From the NCBI GenBank assembly GCA_027310535.1, contig DAIDAQ010000004.1:1-20133 (forward strand): DNA of 20,133 nt. The letters are read 5' to 3'. The stretch comes from Candidatus Micrarchaeaceae archaeon. Lineage in GTDB: Archaea; Micrarchaeota; Micrarchaeia; Micrarchaeales; Micrarchaeaceae. The notes under the pieces were generated by a model, which saw only the letters and a list, made by a program, of their open reading frames with translations, was not told where the DNA came from and searched no databases. A program made the translations under genes and the position numbers. Numbering within the stretch: the stretch's first letter is position 1; every line of letters starts with the position of its first letter. Below are positions 1 to 7,939 of the stretch, piece after piece.

Positions 1-623
1 CGTTTGAAGAGTCCAAGGGAAAGACCGCCCTCCTTAGGGCCATAGCTGGCATAAGGCACAACGTGCTTGTCATAGGGCCAGGCGTTGGCAAGGGGAGTGT
101 ACTGTACAGATCCGCAGCTGGCATCGTAATGCAGGAACTGGGCAAAGGCAACATAATAGTAGCGGACGCAGGCGTGCAGGAGGCCCTTGCCGTAGCAAAA
201 GCAATGCTATCGCGCAATGTGATCCTGACGCCGCACAGGGGCGAGCTCGCCAAAATGGGCCTGCAGTTCCATGGCGATGACCTTCACGCCATGATGGTTT
301 CGGCTGCCGGGATCGCTATGAACCTCAGATGCACGCTTGTTTTTAAGGGGCATGAAACAATAATAACAGACGGCAGAATCACGAAAGTCAACAGGGCCTC
401 AACCCCGGCGCTCGCAACGATGGGTACAGGAGACGTGCTGGCGGGCATGATCGCAGCATATGCTGCGGTGCACAGAGACGCGTTTGAGAGCGCGGTAGCT
501 GGTGTGACAGCGCATTCGATGATAGGTGACATGCTCTGCAAGAGAATGGGCAACCACGTGATAGCTACAGATTTGATAAATGCGATACCGAGATTTTTGA
601 AGAAGTTCGACAGGGTGACTTAA
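1..623 (+). CDS. nnrD: ADP/ATP-dependent NAD(P)H-hydrate dehydratase, 3' part only
   Basis: The reading frame is already open at base 3 and runs to the TAA at 621-623, so the gene begins outside the window; the GTG at 63 is internal. Family role: converts hydrated, inactive NAD(P)H back to NAD(P)H using ADP or ATP. Sequence support: the ribokinase-like carbohydrate-kinase fold of the CARKD/YjeF C-terminal domain, with a GPGVG glycine loop near the start, LTPHRGELAKM, VFKGHETIITDG, and near the end TMGTGDVLAGMIA, which matches the family GxGDVLxG catalytic/phosphate motif. Any YjeF N-terminal epimerase domain would lie upstream and cannot be seen. The stop overlaps the argS start by one base (TAATG), indicating translational coupling. 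Confidence 0.88.
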   Translation, partial: FEESKGKTALLRAIAGIRHNVLVIGPGVGKGSVLYRSAAGIVMQELGKGNIIVADAGVQEALAVAKAMLSRNVILTPHRGELAKMGLQFHGDDLHAMMVSAAGIAMNLRCTLVFKGHETIITDGRITKVNRASTPALATMGTGDVLAGMIAAYAAVHRDAFESAVAGVTAHSMIGDMLCKRMGNHVIATDLINAIPRFLKKFDRVT

Positions 624-2485
624 TGAATGCTTATGATGTGTTGGTTGCTGCGGTAAAGAGCGAACTCTCAAAGGCGCTCTCTGCCGCAGGTTTCATAGGT
701 TATTCTCTAGGGAACGAGGTAACAATGCCGGAAAGGGGGCAGTGCGATCTGGCGAGCAGTGTCGCCTTCAAGGCCGCCAGGGCAGCCAAGAAGACACCAA
801 TAGAGATAGCTGCACAGATATGCTCCAAGATGGGAAAGGTGAGGTATGTCAGGGAGGTGAAGGCCGAGAATGGGTTCATAAACTTTTATTTAGACAGGAG
901 CGCCTTTTCTGCTGCTGTAATAAGCGAGGTGCTTGCCAAAAAGAGCGGCATAACAACTTCTACTTCTGGCAATGGCGAAAAGGTGATAATCGAGTACCCG
1001 AGTGTCAACCCTAACAAGCCGTGGCACATAGGCCACCTGCGCAATGCACTGATAGGTGACACGGTCTCAAACCTCTATGCCGCATGCGGCTACTCCGTCG
1101 AACGCGAGGATTACATAGATGACATGGGGCTTCAGGTCGTCGAAAACGTGTGGGGCGTGATGAACCTTCGTGGCATGCCAGCAAAGAAGTATGACCACTG
1201 GCTTGGCGAAATGTATGTTGAAGTCAACAGGAGGATGGAGGACAAGGAGGTGAAAGAGCAGATAGGCAATCTTCTCACTCTCATAGAGCAGGGTGATACG
1301 TACGAAGCCAAGTTCGCAAGGGAGATGGCAGAGCAGTGCGTCAGCGCACAGCGCCAGACCGCTTATGCATATGGTATCTACCATGATGTGCTAATATGGG
1401 AGAGCGACATAATGCGCTCAAGGCTGCTTGAGACCGCCCTTGGGAAACTGGCAAAGACAGGCGTTCTCCACAGGGAATCCGAGGGAGACTACAACGGCTG
1501 TACGATTCTTGACCTGAAGAAGGCAGGGAAGCTGCCAAGCTCCATGCAGGGCCTCAAGGGGAGCGTGAAAGTGCTTGTCAGGAGCAACGGCACTGCGGTC
1601 TACGCAGCGAAGGACATTGCATTCCACATGTGGAAGTTCGGCATGGTAGACAATCCGTTCCGTTACAGGCTGTCCGAAAGGCAGCCCAACAACGTAGAGC
1701 TTTATATGACCTCTGCAGACGGAGAGAAAAGGGAGTATGGAAGGGTAAATGTGGCGGTGAACATAATCGACATGAAGCAAGCATATGAGCAGAATGTGGT
1801 GAAGCTAGCGCTCTCTCTCGCCGGAAAGAGTGACGCCCCAGAGAGCATGGTTCACCTTGCCTACAATGTGGTGGAGCTTGAGGGCGGCGCGTTCTCCGGA
1901 AGGAAGGGTACATGGGTAGGCTACACTGCAGACGATTTGCTTAGTGAGGGAAAAGCTAGGGCAGAGAGGCTCGTGACAGAAAGACTAAAAATGAGCGGCT
2001 CGGAGAAGGAAGGCGTTATCTGCGCTGTTGCGCTTGCGGCGATAAAGTTCGAGATGCTGCACATCTCACCTGAGCGGAAGATTGTCTTCTCTTGGGGCAA
2101 GGCACTCACATTCGAGGGGCTGTCAGGTCCTTACTGCCTCTACATGCACGCACGCGCTGCAAGGATACTGGAGAATGCCGACGCAGCGGCAGGCCCGACG
2201 GATTGCAGCCAGCTGGCAACAGACGAAGAGTTCAGGCTCGTCAAGCTGATAGCGAAATGTGGTGAAATTGTAGAGAAGGCGAGGAGCGAGCACAGGAGCA
2301 ACGTTCTGACTGACTATGCAGGGCTACTTGCAGCTGCGTTCAGCAAATTTTACGAGCGTTACTCTGTTATAGAAGCAGAGTCAGAAGAACTCAAAAGCGC
2401 ACGTATAGCACTTGTACAGGCCTTCAAGTACGCGCTTGGAGGCTCGCTTTCGCTCCTTGGCATAAGGCCGCTTGATAGAATGTAA
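623..2485 (+). CDS. argS: Arginyl-tRNA synthetase
   Basis: 620 residues, normal for class I ArgRS, which charges tRNA-Arg with arginine using ATP. Residues about 1-95 form the ArgRS-specific N-terminal domain that recognises the tRNA elbow. The catalytic domain follows, with the nucleotide-binding HIGH motif at 135-138 inside NPNKPWHIGHLRN and the typical DYIDDMGLQV segment. The KMSKS loop has the degenerate form GGAFSGRKGTW, an accepted ArgRS variant. The C-terminal ~100 residues are the helical DALR anticodon-binding domain, ending in the characteristic terminal RM. ATG 623 overlaps the previous stop by one base, so the two genes are probably co-transcribed. The gene converges on the LamG-like gene with a 109-base gap in which I see no gene. 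Confidence 0.97.
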   Translation: MNAYDVLVAAVKSELSKALSAAGFIGYSLGNEVTMPERGQCDLASSVAFKAARAAKKTPIEIAAQICSKMGKVRYVREVKAENGFINFYLDRSAFSAAVISEVLAKKSGITTSTSGNGEKVIIEYPSVNPNKPWHIGHLRNALIGDTVSNLYAACGYSVEREDYIDDMGLQVVENVWGVMNLRGMPAKKYDHWLGEMYVEVNRRMEDKEVKEQIGNLLTLIEQGDTYEAKFAREMAEQCVSAQRQTAYAYGIYHDVLIWESDIMRSRLLETALGKLAKTGVLHRESEGDYNGCTILDLKKAGKLPSSMQGLKGSVKVLVRSNGTAVYAAKDIAFHMWKFGMVDNPFRYRLSERQPNNVELYMTSADGEKREYGRVNVAVNIIDMKQAYEQNVVKLALSLAGKSDAPESMVHLAYNVVELEGGAFSGRKGTWVGYTADDLLSEGKARAERLVTERLKMSGSEKEGVICAVALAAIKFEMLHISPERKIVFSWGKALTFEGLSGPYCLYMHARAARILENADAAAGPTDCSQLATDEEFRLVKLIAKCGEIVEKARSEHRSNVLTDYAGLLAAAFSKFYERYSVIEAESEELKSARIALVQAFKYALGGSLSLLGIRPLDRM

Positions 2486-2594
2486 GCGTAAGCTTTACAT
2501 CGCCGTGAATCGCATTCGGCGCCAGCTGCTTTTGGAAAGAAGGTGGGGATTTCGCAGGTTGCACAGGTGATCAGGGTACGCTGTGTTGGCCCGC

Positions 2595-3548
2595 CTACGT
2601 GCCGTTGAAGATTATGTTTGCAGGGGCACCATTGTTATTCAGGCCACTGTAGTCATTTGCATCGCCGTTCAGGGGCCACCAGCCGACGATATTCCTGAGG
2701 GCTATCGGGGCGCCCCCTATGCCCCTCTGGTAGAGGTACTGCACCTGGTCTGACGACAGAGAGGTGTTGTAGATCTGCACGTTGGCGATTGAGCCATTAT
2801 AATAGCCCCAGCGACCGGCACCGATGGTAGCGCCAAGGCCGGCAACTGTAGATATCTGACAGATTAAGGTAGGTGCTCCATCTGCATTTCCATTATGATA
2901 AAATTTTATCGTGTTGCTGTCCTGCGTGATGACGACAGCACCGAACTGCCATGCAGTATTAAATGCATATGGGTTGCTAGGAGCACCGCAGGTTTCAGTG
3001 TCCAACCTAAACTCTGTTGGAGTTGCCCTAATGGCAAAATATCTACCTACCCCAGCATCGCTGCAGCCAGGCTGTAATGCGCTTACACACCCATAATCGA
3101 AAAGTGAATATCCCGCATCTGTAGCAACCAATACGGTGTTCCCAGGCACTGCGCTAGGCTGAAACCAGAAGGTCAAGGTACGAGCAGCACCGCCAGAAGG
3201 AAGAAGGGATGAAATAGAATTATCAGAAATCCAGCTACTCTTTCCGTTGAACTGCGCCACGAACTGCGGCAGCACCCCGCTGCACTCACCTGTAAGCGCA
3301 ATGTTCTGCGTACTGGCGTATCCACCGGGCCTGAAAACGCGGCAGCTCCCCGGCGGCACCTTAGGCGTGAATGTGGCCGCGCTGAATATGCCGAGCGACC
3401 AGAGCGCCCCGAGGATGACCGCAACGATCAGTATCGCCCACCCGTAGGTCATCAGGTACTCCATCGCGGACTGGTTTCTGAAGTCAGAGTGGGATGTTAC
3501 TCCCTCTCCCCCTCTCTCTCTTTTGGAATTTGCCGGGCTTTGCCCCAT
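2595..3548 (-). CDS. Secreted/anchored LamG-like protein with class III (pilin-type) signal segment
   Basis: Using ATG 3548 the product has 317 residues. Residues 26-55 contain QSAMEYLMTYGWAILIVAVI, the pattern of archaeal class III (archaellin/pilin-type) signal peptides, in which cleavage falls just before the hydrophobic helix. The rest resembles a concanavalin A/LamG-type jelly roll: RTLTFWFQP, WQFGAVVI, IKFYHNG, GSIANVQIYNTSL and a final GWWPLNGDANDYSG repeat-like tail. Role unknown; likely a surface or pilus-associated adhesin or carbohydrate-binding protein (inference). The start is uncertain: the frame stays open to 3629, but a TATA-like box at 3597-3604 favours 3548, giving an unusually long 25-residue pre-peptide. 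ATG 3464 would remove the QSA motif. Downstream of dtdA on the same strand. Confidence 0.75.
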   Translation of the reverse strand: MGQSPANSKRERGGEGVTSHSDFRNQSAMEYLMTYGWAILIVAVILGALWSLGIFSAATFTPKVPPGSCRVFRPGGYASTQNIALTGECSGVLPQFVAQFNGKSSWISDNSISSLLPSGGAARTLTFWFQPSAVPGNTVLVATDAGYSLFDYGCVSALQPGCSDAGVGRYFAIRATPTEFRLDTETCGAPSNPYAFNTAWQFGAVVITQDSNTIKFYHNGNADGAPTLICQISTVAGLGATIGAGRWGYYNGSIANVQIYNTSLSSDQVQYLYQRGIGGAPIALRNIVGWWPLNGDANDYSGLNNNGAPANIIFNGT

Positions 3549-3596
3549 AAACCGCAGCATCAGAGCACCAATACAAAGTTGGATAGCTCTGCTAAT

Positions 3597-3604
3597 GCTT
3601 AAAT
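3597..3604 (-). promoter_or_regulatory. TATA-like box of the LamG-like gene
   Basis: On the minus strand this reads ATTTAAGC. It is centred about 52 bases before ATG 3548, placing a predicted transcript start near 3574 and a ~25-base leader. Assigned by pattern and spacing only. Confidence 0.4.
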
Positions 3605-3699
3605 CACTAACTGTAGGCAGATGACACATGGCCGTTCCGTTGGGGCATTTGCCCGCTTTGTGGCGCAGACTTGCTTCACCTTCTGATATTACTTCGCGC

Positions 3700-3705
3700 T
3701 AAAAA
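3700..3705 (-). terminator. Oligo-T terminator after dtdA
   Basis: On the minus strand, about 30 bases after the dtdA stop, there is a TTTTTA run flanked by GCGC on both sides. Archaeal RNA polymerase commonly terminates at oligo-T tracts. The surrounding decamer ATCTTTTTAG recurs exactly after the Mrp gene (11132-11141). Confidence 0.5.
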
Positions 3706-3734
3706 GATGCGCCTGGTTGCTGTGTGGCGGCGGA

Positions 3735-4523
3735 TCAGGCCTTCTCATAACCCAGGCCTAGCCCTTCCAGTTCCTTGATTATATTCTGTTTATTCTCAGA
3801 CCTTATGCTCTTCCAGTCAATCACGGCGAGCTCCGCCTTTTGCTCTGAGCGCTGGATCGCCTCGCCGATCATCTGATACTCGCCGGTGTAGTATTTTGAC
3901 ATGATATGTGAGAAAGTGTATTTTTCCTCAAGCGCAAGCTTCGTAAATTTCTCAGGATAGTGGGTTCCGCCAATGCCGATGGCAACTTTGCCATAGATCG
4001 CAGGCTCTGTGGCAACCATTCCGGTGATTCCTTTAGCAAACATACGGGCAACCGATGTATCAAGCCCGCCATGAACTGGCCCGATCTCGATGAACAGCGA
4101 AGGCGTGCCCAAAAGAGGGCCGTGGTGTGTTGCTTCGTATGTAACTGGCATCGCTGTCTCATTGATGCGCCGCATGATCTTGAGGAAGGAAAGCATGTAG
4201 GCTGGGGAGGCAACGCTCAGCGCGCGGGGCGCCCCGCCGAACTCATTGCTGGCCGACCAGTTGCCTGCTGCGTGCGCAGTAAATGAGGTTATCCCCTTGG
4301 AGCTGGAATGCCTGCTGACAAATATTATGCGTTCTGCGCCAAGCTTGCCGAGGAACTCTGAATGTATTACAGGGGACTTGATTGCGATCAGCCTGGCTGA
4401 AGCTGACCCATAGATTTCATAGCCCTCTGATGAGCCTTCGCGCTCGAATTTTACGAGGCGGCGGAGCTCGCTTATTACCGCTGCGGCGATGCTGTCCTGC
4501 TCGGAATACGCGATGTAATTCAT
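3735..4523 (-). CDS. dtdA: D-aminoacyl-tRNA deacylase, archaeal/plant DtdA (GEK1) type
   Basis: 262 residues from ATG 4523 (MNYIAYSEQD...); a GTG at 4532 would add three residues. Family role: hydrolyses D-aminoacyl-tRNAs so D-amino acids are not used in translation. Visible family landmarks: SRHSSSKGITSFTAHAAGNW near residue 90, YEATHHGPLLGTPSLFIEIG near 150-170 (the conserved THHGP metal/active-site region), and IGIGGTHYPEKFT near 200. Length fits the usual ~270. It is transcribed divergently from the prefoldin operon with a ~70-base shared upstream region and ends in an oligo-T tract. The downstream LamG-like gene has its own TATA box, so an operon is unlikely. Confidence 0.92.
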   Translation of the reverse strand: MNYIAYSEQDSIAAAVISELRRLVKFEREGSSEGYEIYGSASARLIAIKSPVIHSEFLGKLGAERIIFVSRHSSSKGITSFTAHAAGNWSASNEFGGAPRALSVASPAYMLSFLKIMRRINETAMPVTYEATHHGPLLGTPSLFIEIGPVHGGLDTSVARMFAKGITGMVATEPAIYGKVAIGIGGTHYPEKFTKLALEEKYTFSHIMSKYYTGEYQMIGEAIQRSEQKAELAVIDWKSIRSENKQNIIKELEGLGLGYEKA

Positions 4524-4530
4524 GAAATGC

Positions 4531-4538
4531 ACATATAG
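4531..4538 (+). promoter_or_regulatory. TATA-like box for the prefoldin-DHH-Mre11-like operon
   Basis: ACATATAG lies about 58 bases before the prefoldin ATG at 4593, placing a transcript start near 4560 and a ~30-base leader containing the strong Shine-Dalgarno. The box overlaps the possible GTG start of dtdA on the other strand. Assigned by pattern and spacing. Confidence 0.4.
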
Positions 4539-4580
4539 GAGATGGCAGAACTAACTAATAACTTTGCTGCCTTATTATCA

Positions 4581-4587
4581 GGAGGGG
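4581..4587 (+). promoter_or_regulatory. Shine-Dalgarno that fixes the prefoldin start
   Basis: GGAGGGG followed by five bases and ATG 4593. This strong ribosome-binding site argues for 4593 rather than the in-frame ATG at 4542, whose extra 17 residues do not look like prefoldin. Confidence 0.7.
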
Positions 4588-4592
4588 TAAGC

Positions 4593-4934
4593 ATGGACAA
4601 GGAACAGTTGGAAAAGCTCACCGGGGAATATCAGGAGCTGCAGATGCAGCTACAGTCGCTCGCTTTGCAGAGAATGCAGTTTACCGAGCAGAAGGAGGAA
4701 TACACGCAGGCGCAGAAGTACCTTGAATCCGCTGCAGGCAGGGTCTACATCGAGATCGGAGGGCTGATAGTCGAAACGACAAAGGAAGAAGCGGTGAAAG
4801 AGCTGAAGGAAAGGCTTGAGTCCGCGGAGATGAGGCTGGGGATAATAGGCAAGCAGTACGATGAGGCTGCCAAAAAGGAAAAGACCATGAGGAGCGCGCT
4901 GAACGCAGAGTTTGGGGGAGGGCAGAGGCAGTGA
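4593..4934 (+). CDS. pfdB: Prefoldin beta subunit
   Basis: 113 residues (MDKEQLEKLTGEYQELQ...), matching archaeal prefoldin beta (about 115). Prefoldin is a hexamer (two alpha, four beta) that captures unfolded proteins with coiled-coil tentacles and passes them to the thermosome. Two long coiled coils (about residues 1-38 and 66-105) flank a short beta-rich centre containing AGRVYIEIGGLIVETTKEEA, the family's hairpin signature. The thermosome subunit is also in this window, at 9387-11042. First gene of a tight plus-strand operon; the next gene begins four bases after this stop. The prefoldin beta/DHH pairing is a familiar archaeal arrangement. Confidence 0.93.
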   Translation: MDKEQLEKLTGEYQELQMQLQSLALQRMQFTEQKEEYTQAQKYLESAAGRVYIEIGGLIVETTKEEAVKELKERLESAEMRLGIIGKQYDEAAKKEKTMRSALNAEFGGGQRQ

Positions 4935-4938
4935 CAAA

Positions 4939-5925
4939 ATGCCTGTGATAGACTTCAGCGGGTTGGTTTCGGAACTGGCTAAAATAAAAGACAAGAGAGT
5001 AATGCTCACCTTCCACTCCATCGGGGACACGGATTCACTTTCGTCAGCAATTGCGCTTTCTTGCATATTCAAGAATTCAACAATAGCCGCGCCGGACAGG
5101 CTCACTCGCAACGCCATGAGGATAATGCAGAAGTTGGGATATGGTGAGGGCATGGTATCCTACACGTTCCCGAGCGGCATGGACGCCGTAATCATGCTGG
5201 ATGTCAACAACTTCGAGGGGTGCGGCGGCTTCAGACATGAGCTGAACGGCTTTGGGGGGAAGATAATCGTCATAGACCACCACAAGCATGTTGAAGACAG
5301 GCAGAACATGCTGATCTTCAGCGATGAATCTTTCAACTCGGCTGCGGGCATTGTTTACCAGCTGCTGAAAGGGTTCGGTACGAGAATAGGCGGCGCCCTC
5401 GCAGAGCTCATCTCAATCGGGATAATCTCTGATTCAGCAGAATTCAGGAATGCAAACTCGCTCGCCTTCGAGCAGCTGGGTGAGCTCTTCAGGATCGCGG
5501 GAACGGATTACATAACGCTTGTGGCGAAGCTGGGGCACATCTCCCCGCCAGAGGAAAGGCTGAAGACGGTCAGCGACATCATAAACTCACGGGCCTTCAT
5601 GAGCAATGGGCTGCTCTTCATGGAGGGGGAATGCCATGCCTATGCAAACCTTGCTGCGGACTCCGCGATAAGGATTGGGGCCGACGTGGCGCTATTCTAC
5701 AGCATTGGCGGCGAGGTTTCCTTCTCTGCCAGGCTGAGGCCCACGCTCGACAAGAAGTACGGCATACATATGGGGGAGATGATGAAAGAGTTGGCGCCGA
5801 TCATCAAAGGGGCGGGCGGGGGGCACCCGTGCGCCGCTGGCGCCTACGGTCCGGGAGGTGATGTCCGGATGTTCGTGAGCGGCTTCATGGATGGGCTGGC
5901 GAAGAAGACAGCTGGAAAGGTATGA
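4939..5925 (+). CDS. DHH-family phosphoesterase (RecJ/NrnA-like)
   Basis: 328 residues from ATG 4939, four bases after the prefoldin stop; a TTG at 4912 would overlap the previous gene and is less likely. DHH phosphoesterases are Mn-dependent exonucleases or nanoRNases that cut phosphodiester bonds in single-stranded or very short nucleic acids, or cyclic dinucleotides. Motif I is HSIGDTDSLSSA (H26, D30, D32), motif II is the Asp of MLDVNN (D88), and motif III is IDHHKH (D113-H115). The DHHA1 C-terminal substrate domain shows GAGGGHPCAAGA, so the catalytic set is complete. Substrate cannot be read from sequence. A Mre11-like gene follows after four bases, suggesting a nucleic-acid processing module. 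Confidence 0.9.
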   Translation: MPVIDFSGLVSELAKIKDKRVMLTFHSIGDTDSLSSAIALSCIFKNSTIAAPDRLTRNAMRIMQKLGYGEGMVSYTFPSGMDAVIMLDVNNFEGCGGFRHELNGFGGKIIVIDHHKHVEDRQNMLIFSDESFNSAAGIVYQLLKGFGTRIGGALAELISIGIISDSAEFRNANSLAFEQLGELFRIAGTDYITLVAKLGHISPPEERLKTVSDIINSRAFMSNGLLFMEGECHAYANLAADSAIRIGADVALFYSIGGEVSFSARLRPTLDKKYGIHMGEMMKELAPIIKGAGGGHPCAAGAYGPGGDVRMFVSGFMDGLAKKTAGKV

Positions 5926-5929
5926 TGGG

Positions 5930-7141
5930 ATGAGGATTGCTATTGTCTCTGATATGCACATAGGGTACGAGCGCTTCAATGAAGACGCATACGCGCAAGC
6001 GAAGGAGGCACTGGAGAGCGCGAGCGCGCTGGCTGACGCCATAATCATACCAGGTGACATATTTGACAGGAGGAACCCCCACCCTGATGCGATCGCGCAG
6101 GCAATAAACATCTTCAGGGAGATCAGCCGAAAGGAGTGGAGGGCGAAAGTTGTCTCATTTGAGCCATACAGGGGCACCAGAAGCTTCACTGGAGTGCCTG
6201 TGATTGCCATACCAGGCACCCACGAGAGGGTTGCGGAGGGGAAGGAGAATGCGCTCTCGCTGCTCGGGCTTGCTGGGCTTCTTGTTGACGCCAGCGAATC
6301 GATGGTAACGATAGAGAAAGACGGGGAGAGGGTTTCGGTATTTGGCATGGGGGGGCTCTCTGAGGAGAGGGCAAAGCTGACGATAAGCGAGCTTTCCCCA
6401 AAGCCGGTAAACGGCAGCTTCAACATCTTTATGTTCCACCAGTCGATATACGAGCTTCTGCCGTTCAGCGAAGAGTTCATGCGCTTCGATGATCTGCCCG
6501 CGGGGTTTGACCTCTACGTTGACGGGCACATACACAACAGGATAATCGCAGAGGCGCACGGGAAGCAGTTCCTCATACCTGGAAGCACGGTGCTGACGCA
6601 GCTGAAGGAGGGTGAACAGGAGCCGAAGGGCTTCTTTATATACGACACCAAGATCCGATCACCAGAATTCAGGGAGATAAACTCGAGGCCGTTCAGGTTC
6701 ATCAGGATGAGGTTTGAAAAGGCTGCCCCAAAAGAGCTGCTCGAGAGGTGCGAGGAGGCCGTCGCGGACTCGCTCGGGAAGGGCGGCGCCAATGCGATAA
6801 CCAAGCTATTCATCGAGGGGACGCTCGCTGACGGGTTCAAGGCCGCAGACATCAACCTAAGGCCCTTGCAGCAGAAATTCCCCGGAGCCTGCATAGAGAC
6901 GGACGTCAGACTCATCAACAAGGCGCTCGAGGCAGACCTGGCGTTCATAAGGGAGGGCAAGCATGACGGGCTCTCTGTAAGGGAGCTGGGTATGGCGGCA
7001 TTTACGTCAAGGCTTGCCGAGCTGGGGTTTGACAAAAAGATAAATGCGAGGGAGCTCTTCGAGCTGCTCTCGTCCCAGAAGAAGGAGAAGGCGCTGGGCG
7101 CTGTCAACGAGCTTTTTGAGAGCCTTGACCTGCATGGGTGA
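5930..7141 (+). CDS. Mre11/SbcD-like metallophosphoesterase
   Basis: 403 residues from ATG 5930, preceded by GGAAAGGT and four bases after the DHH stop. The N-terminal calcineurin-like domain carries SDMHIG (D8, H10), PGDIFDRRN (D43), GTHER (96-100), FHQSIYELLP and GHIHN, the ordered metal-ligand motifs of Mre11/SbcD nucleases. The usual GNH(D/E) box reads GTHE here, so the conserved Asn is Thr. Residues beyond ~250 form an Mre11-like cap and extension with helical segments. Family role: dimanganese nuclease in double-strand-break processing, normally with Rad50; no rad50 is seen nearby. Its last 38 bases overlap the end of the L14e gene on the opposite strand. Confidence 0.85.
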   Translation: MRIAIVSDMHIGYERFNEDAYAQAKEALESASALADAIIIPGDIFDRRNPHPDAIAQAINIFREISRKEWRAKVVSFEPYRGTRSFTGVPVIAIPGTHERVAEGKENALSLLGLAGLLVDASESMVTIEKDGERVSVFGMGGLSEERAKLTISELSPKPVNGSFNIFMFHQSIYELLPFSEEFMRFDDLPAGFDLYVDGHIHNRIIAEAHGKQFLIPGSTVLTQLKEGEQEPKGFFIYDTKIRSPEFREINSRPFRFIRMRFEKAAPKELLERCEEAVADSLGKGGANAITKLFIEGTLADGFKAADINLRPLQQKFPGACIETDVRLINKALEADLAFIREGKHDGLSVRELGMAAFTSRLAELGFDKKINARELFELLSSQKKEKALGAVNELFESLDLHG

Positions 7142-7367
7142 CCTTTGGCATTATGCCCAAAACCCTCTGCACCGCCTCCTTGTCCCTTGCATCCACCTTG
7201 TCAGGGAGGAACTCGAGGTGCTGCGGGTTGCACCTTCTTTCCCTATTCCTCTTCGCCGTGACTATCCTGACAAAGCCGCCATTATCGAGCGCTGTCACGA
7301 CGGCCTTGCTGCCGGCGTCCCTCCCGTATTTCTTTATGCATATCCTTCCGACTTCCAACAGTGCCAT
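7104..7367 (-). CDS. rpl14e: Large-subunit ribosomal protein L14e (eL14)
   Basis: 87 residues. The start MALLEVGRICIKKYGRDAG and the KOW-like GGFVRIVTAKRNRERRCNPQHLEFLP segment are characteristic of archaeal/eukaryotic L14e, which binds 23S rRNA. Length matches archaeal members. Final gene of the thermosome operon; its ATG lies four bases after the cmk stop. Its coding 3' end overlaps the Mre11-like gene on the other strand by 38 bases, so the two convergent transcripts must be complementary there. Confidence 0.93.
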   Translation of the reverse strand: MALLEVGRICIKKYGRDAGSKAVVTALDNGGFVRIVTAKRNRERRCNPQHLEFLPDKVDARDKEAVQRVLGIMPKVTHAGQGSQKAR

Positions 7368-7371
7368 TTTA

Positions 7372-7935
7372 TCACTCCTTCATTTTGCCTTCCAGTTTTT
7401 CTATCGCAATCTGCGCCACCTCTGCCTCGCTCCTTCCGTCAGTCTCAATAACAAGGTCGAATGGAGAAATGTCCCTTCCGAAATCTATGTTGTACAGCCT
7501 CTTATATAGCTTGCGGTTCTCCTCGTCCCTCTCAGCTATAATGCCAACTGTCACGCCGACATCAGAATGGTCTCTGTGGGCCATCCTCTCCGCTCGCGTC
7601 CCTGCGGTTGCAGACAGCCATATCTTGAAGCCTGCATTGGTTATCCAGGGGGCCGTATAGCTGGTGACTACCACGTTGCCCTTTTCAATTACAGCCTTCA
7701 TCTTCCTGTCCGTTTCCTTGTCAAACTCTGCGTTTGACTCCCTCTCCTTAAGGAAACGCAGCCCCTCGCTGCTGTCCCACCAATCATCGCCTCCATGCCT
7801 GTACCCGCGTTCGACCGCCATCTCCTTCAGGATGTCTGTCCCTCCAAGCAGAGGAAGCCCAAAGTGGCTGCTCAGCGTCTTCGCGAGGTCTGTCTTGCCT
7901 GATGCTGACATGCCACAGACAACTATCGCTTCCAT
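7372..7935 (-). CDS. cmk: Cytidylate kinase-like NMP kinase, archaeal type
   Basis: 187 residues. P-loop GMSASGKT at residues 8-15. LGGTDILKEMA aligns with the NMP-binding region, and RFLKERESNAEFDKETDRK resembles the helix found in archaeal CMP kinases. HRDHSDVG and YNIDFGRDISPFDLVIETD correspond to the lid and C-terminal segments (archaeal CMK has YGID...DLVIDT). Predicted to phosphorylate CMP/dCMP with ATP. The L34e-cmk-L14e order is a conserved archaeal neighbourhood, which supports cmk over other P-loop kinases. Four-base gaps separate it from both neighbours. Confidence 0.85.
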   Translation of the reverse strand: MEAIVVCGMSASGKTDLAKTLSSHFGLPLLGGTDILKEMAVERGYRHGGDDWWDSSEGLRFLKERESNAEFDKETDRKMKAVIEKGNVVVTSYTAPWITNAGFKIWLSATAGTRAERMAHRDHSDVGVTVGIIAERDEENRKLYKRLYNIDFGRDISPFDLVIETDGRSEAEVAQIAIEKLEGKMKE

Positions 7936-7939
7936 AGGA

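Noticed and set aside
2502..2520. Imperfect hairpin GCCGTGAAT-CGC-ATTCGGC between argS and the LamG-like gene as a terminator.
   Set aside because: It has a two-base bulge and only a weak four-T run some bases later; not enough to call.
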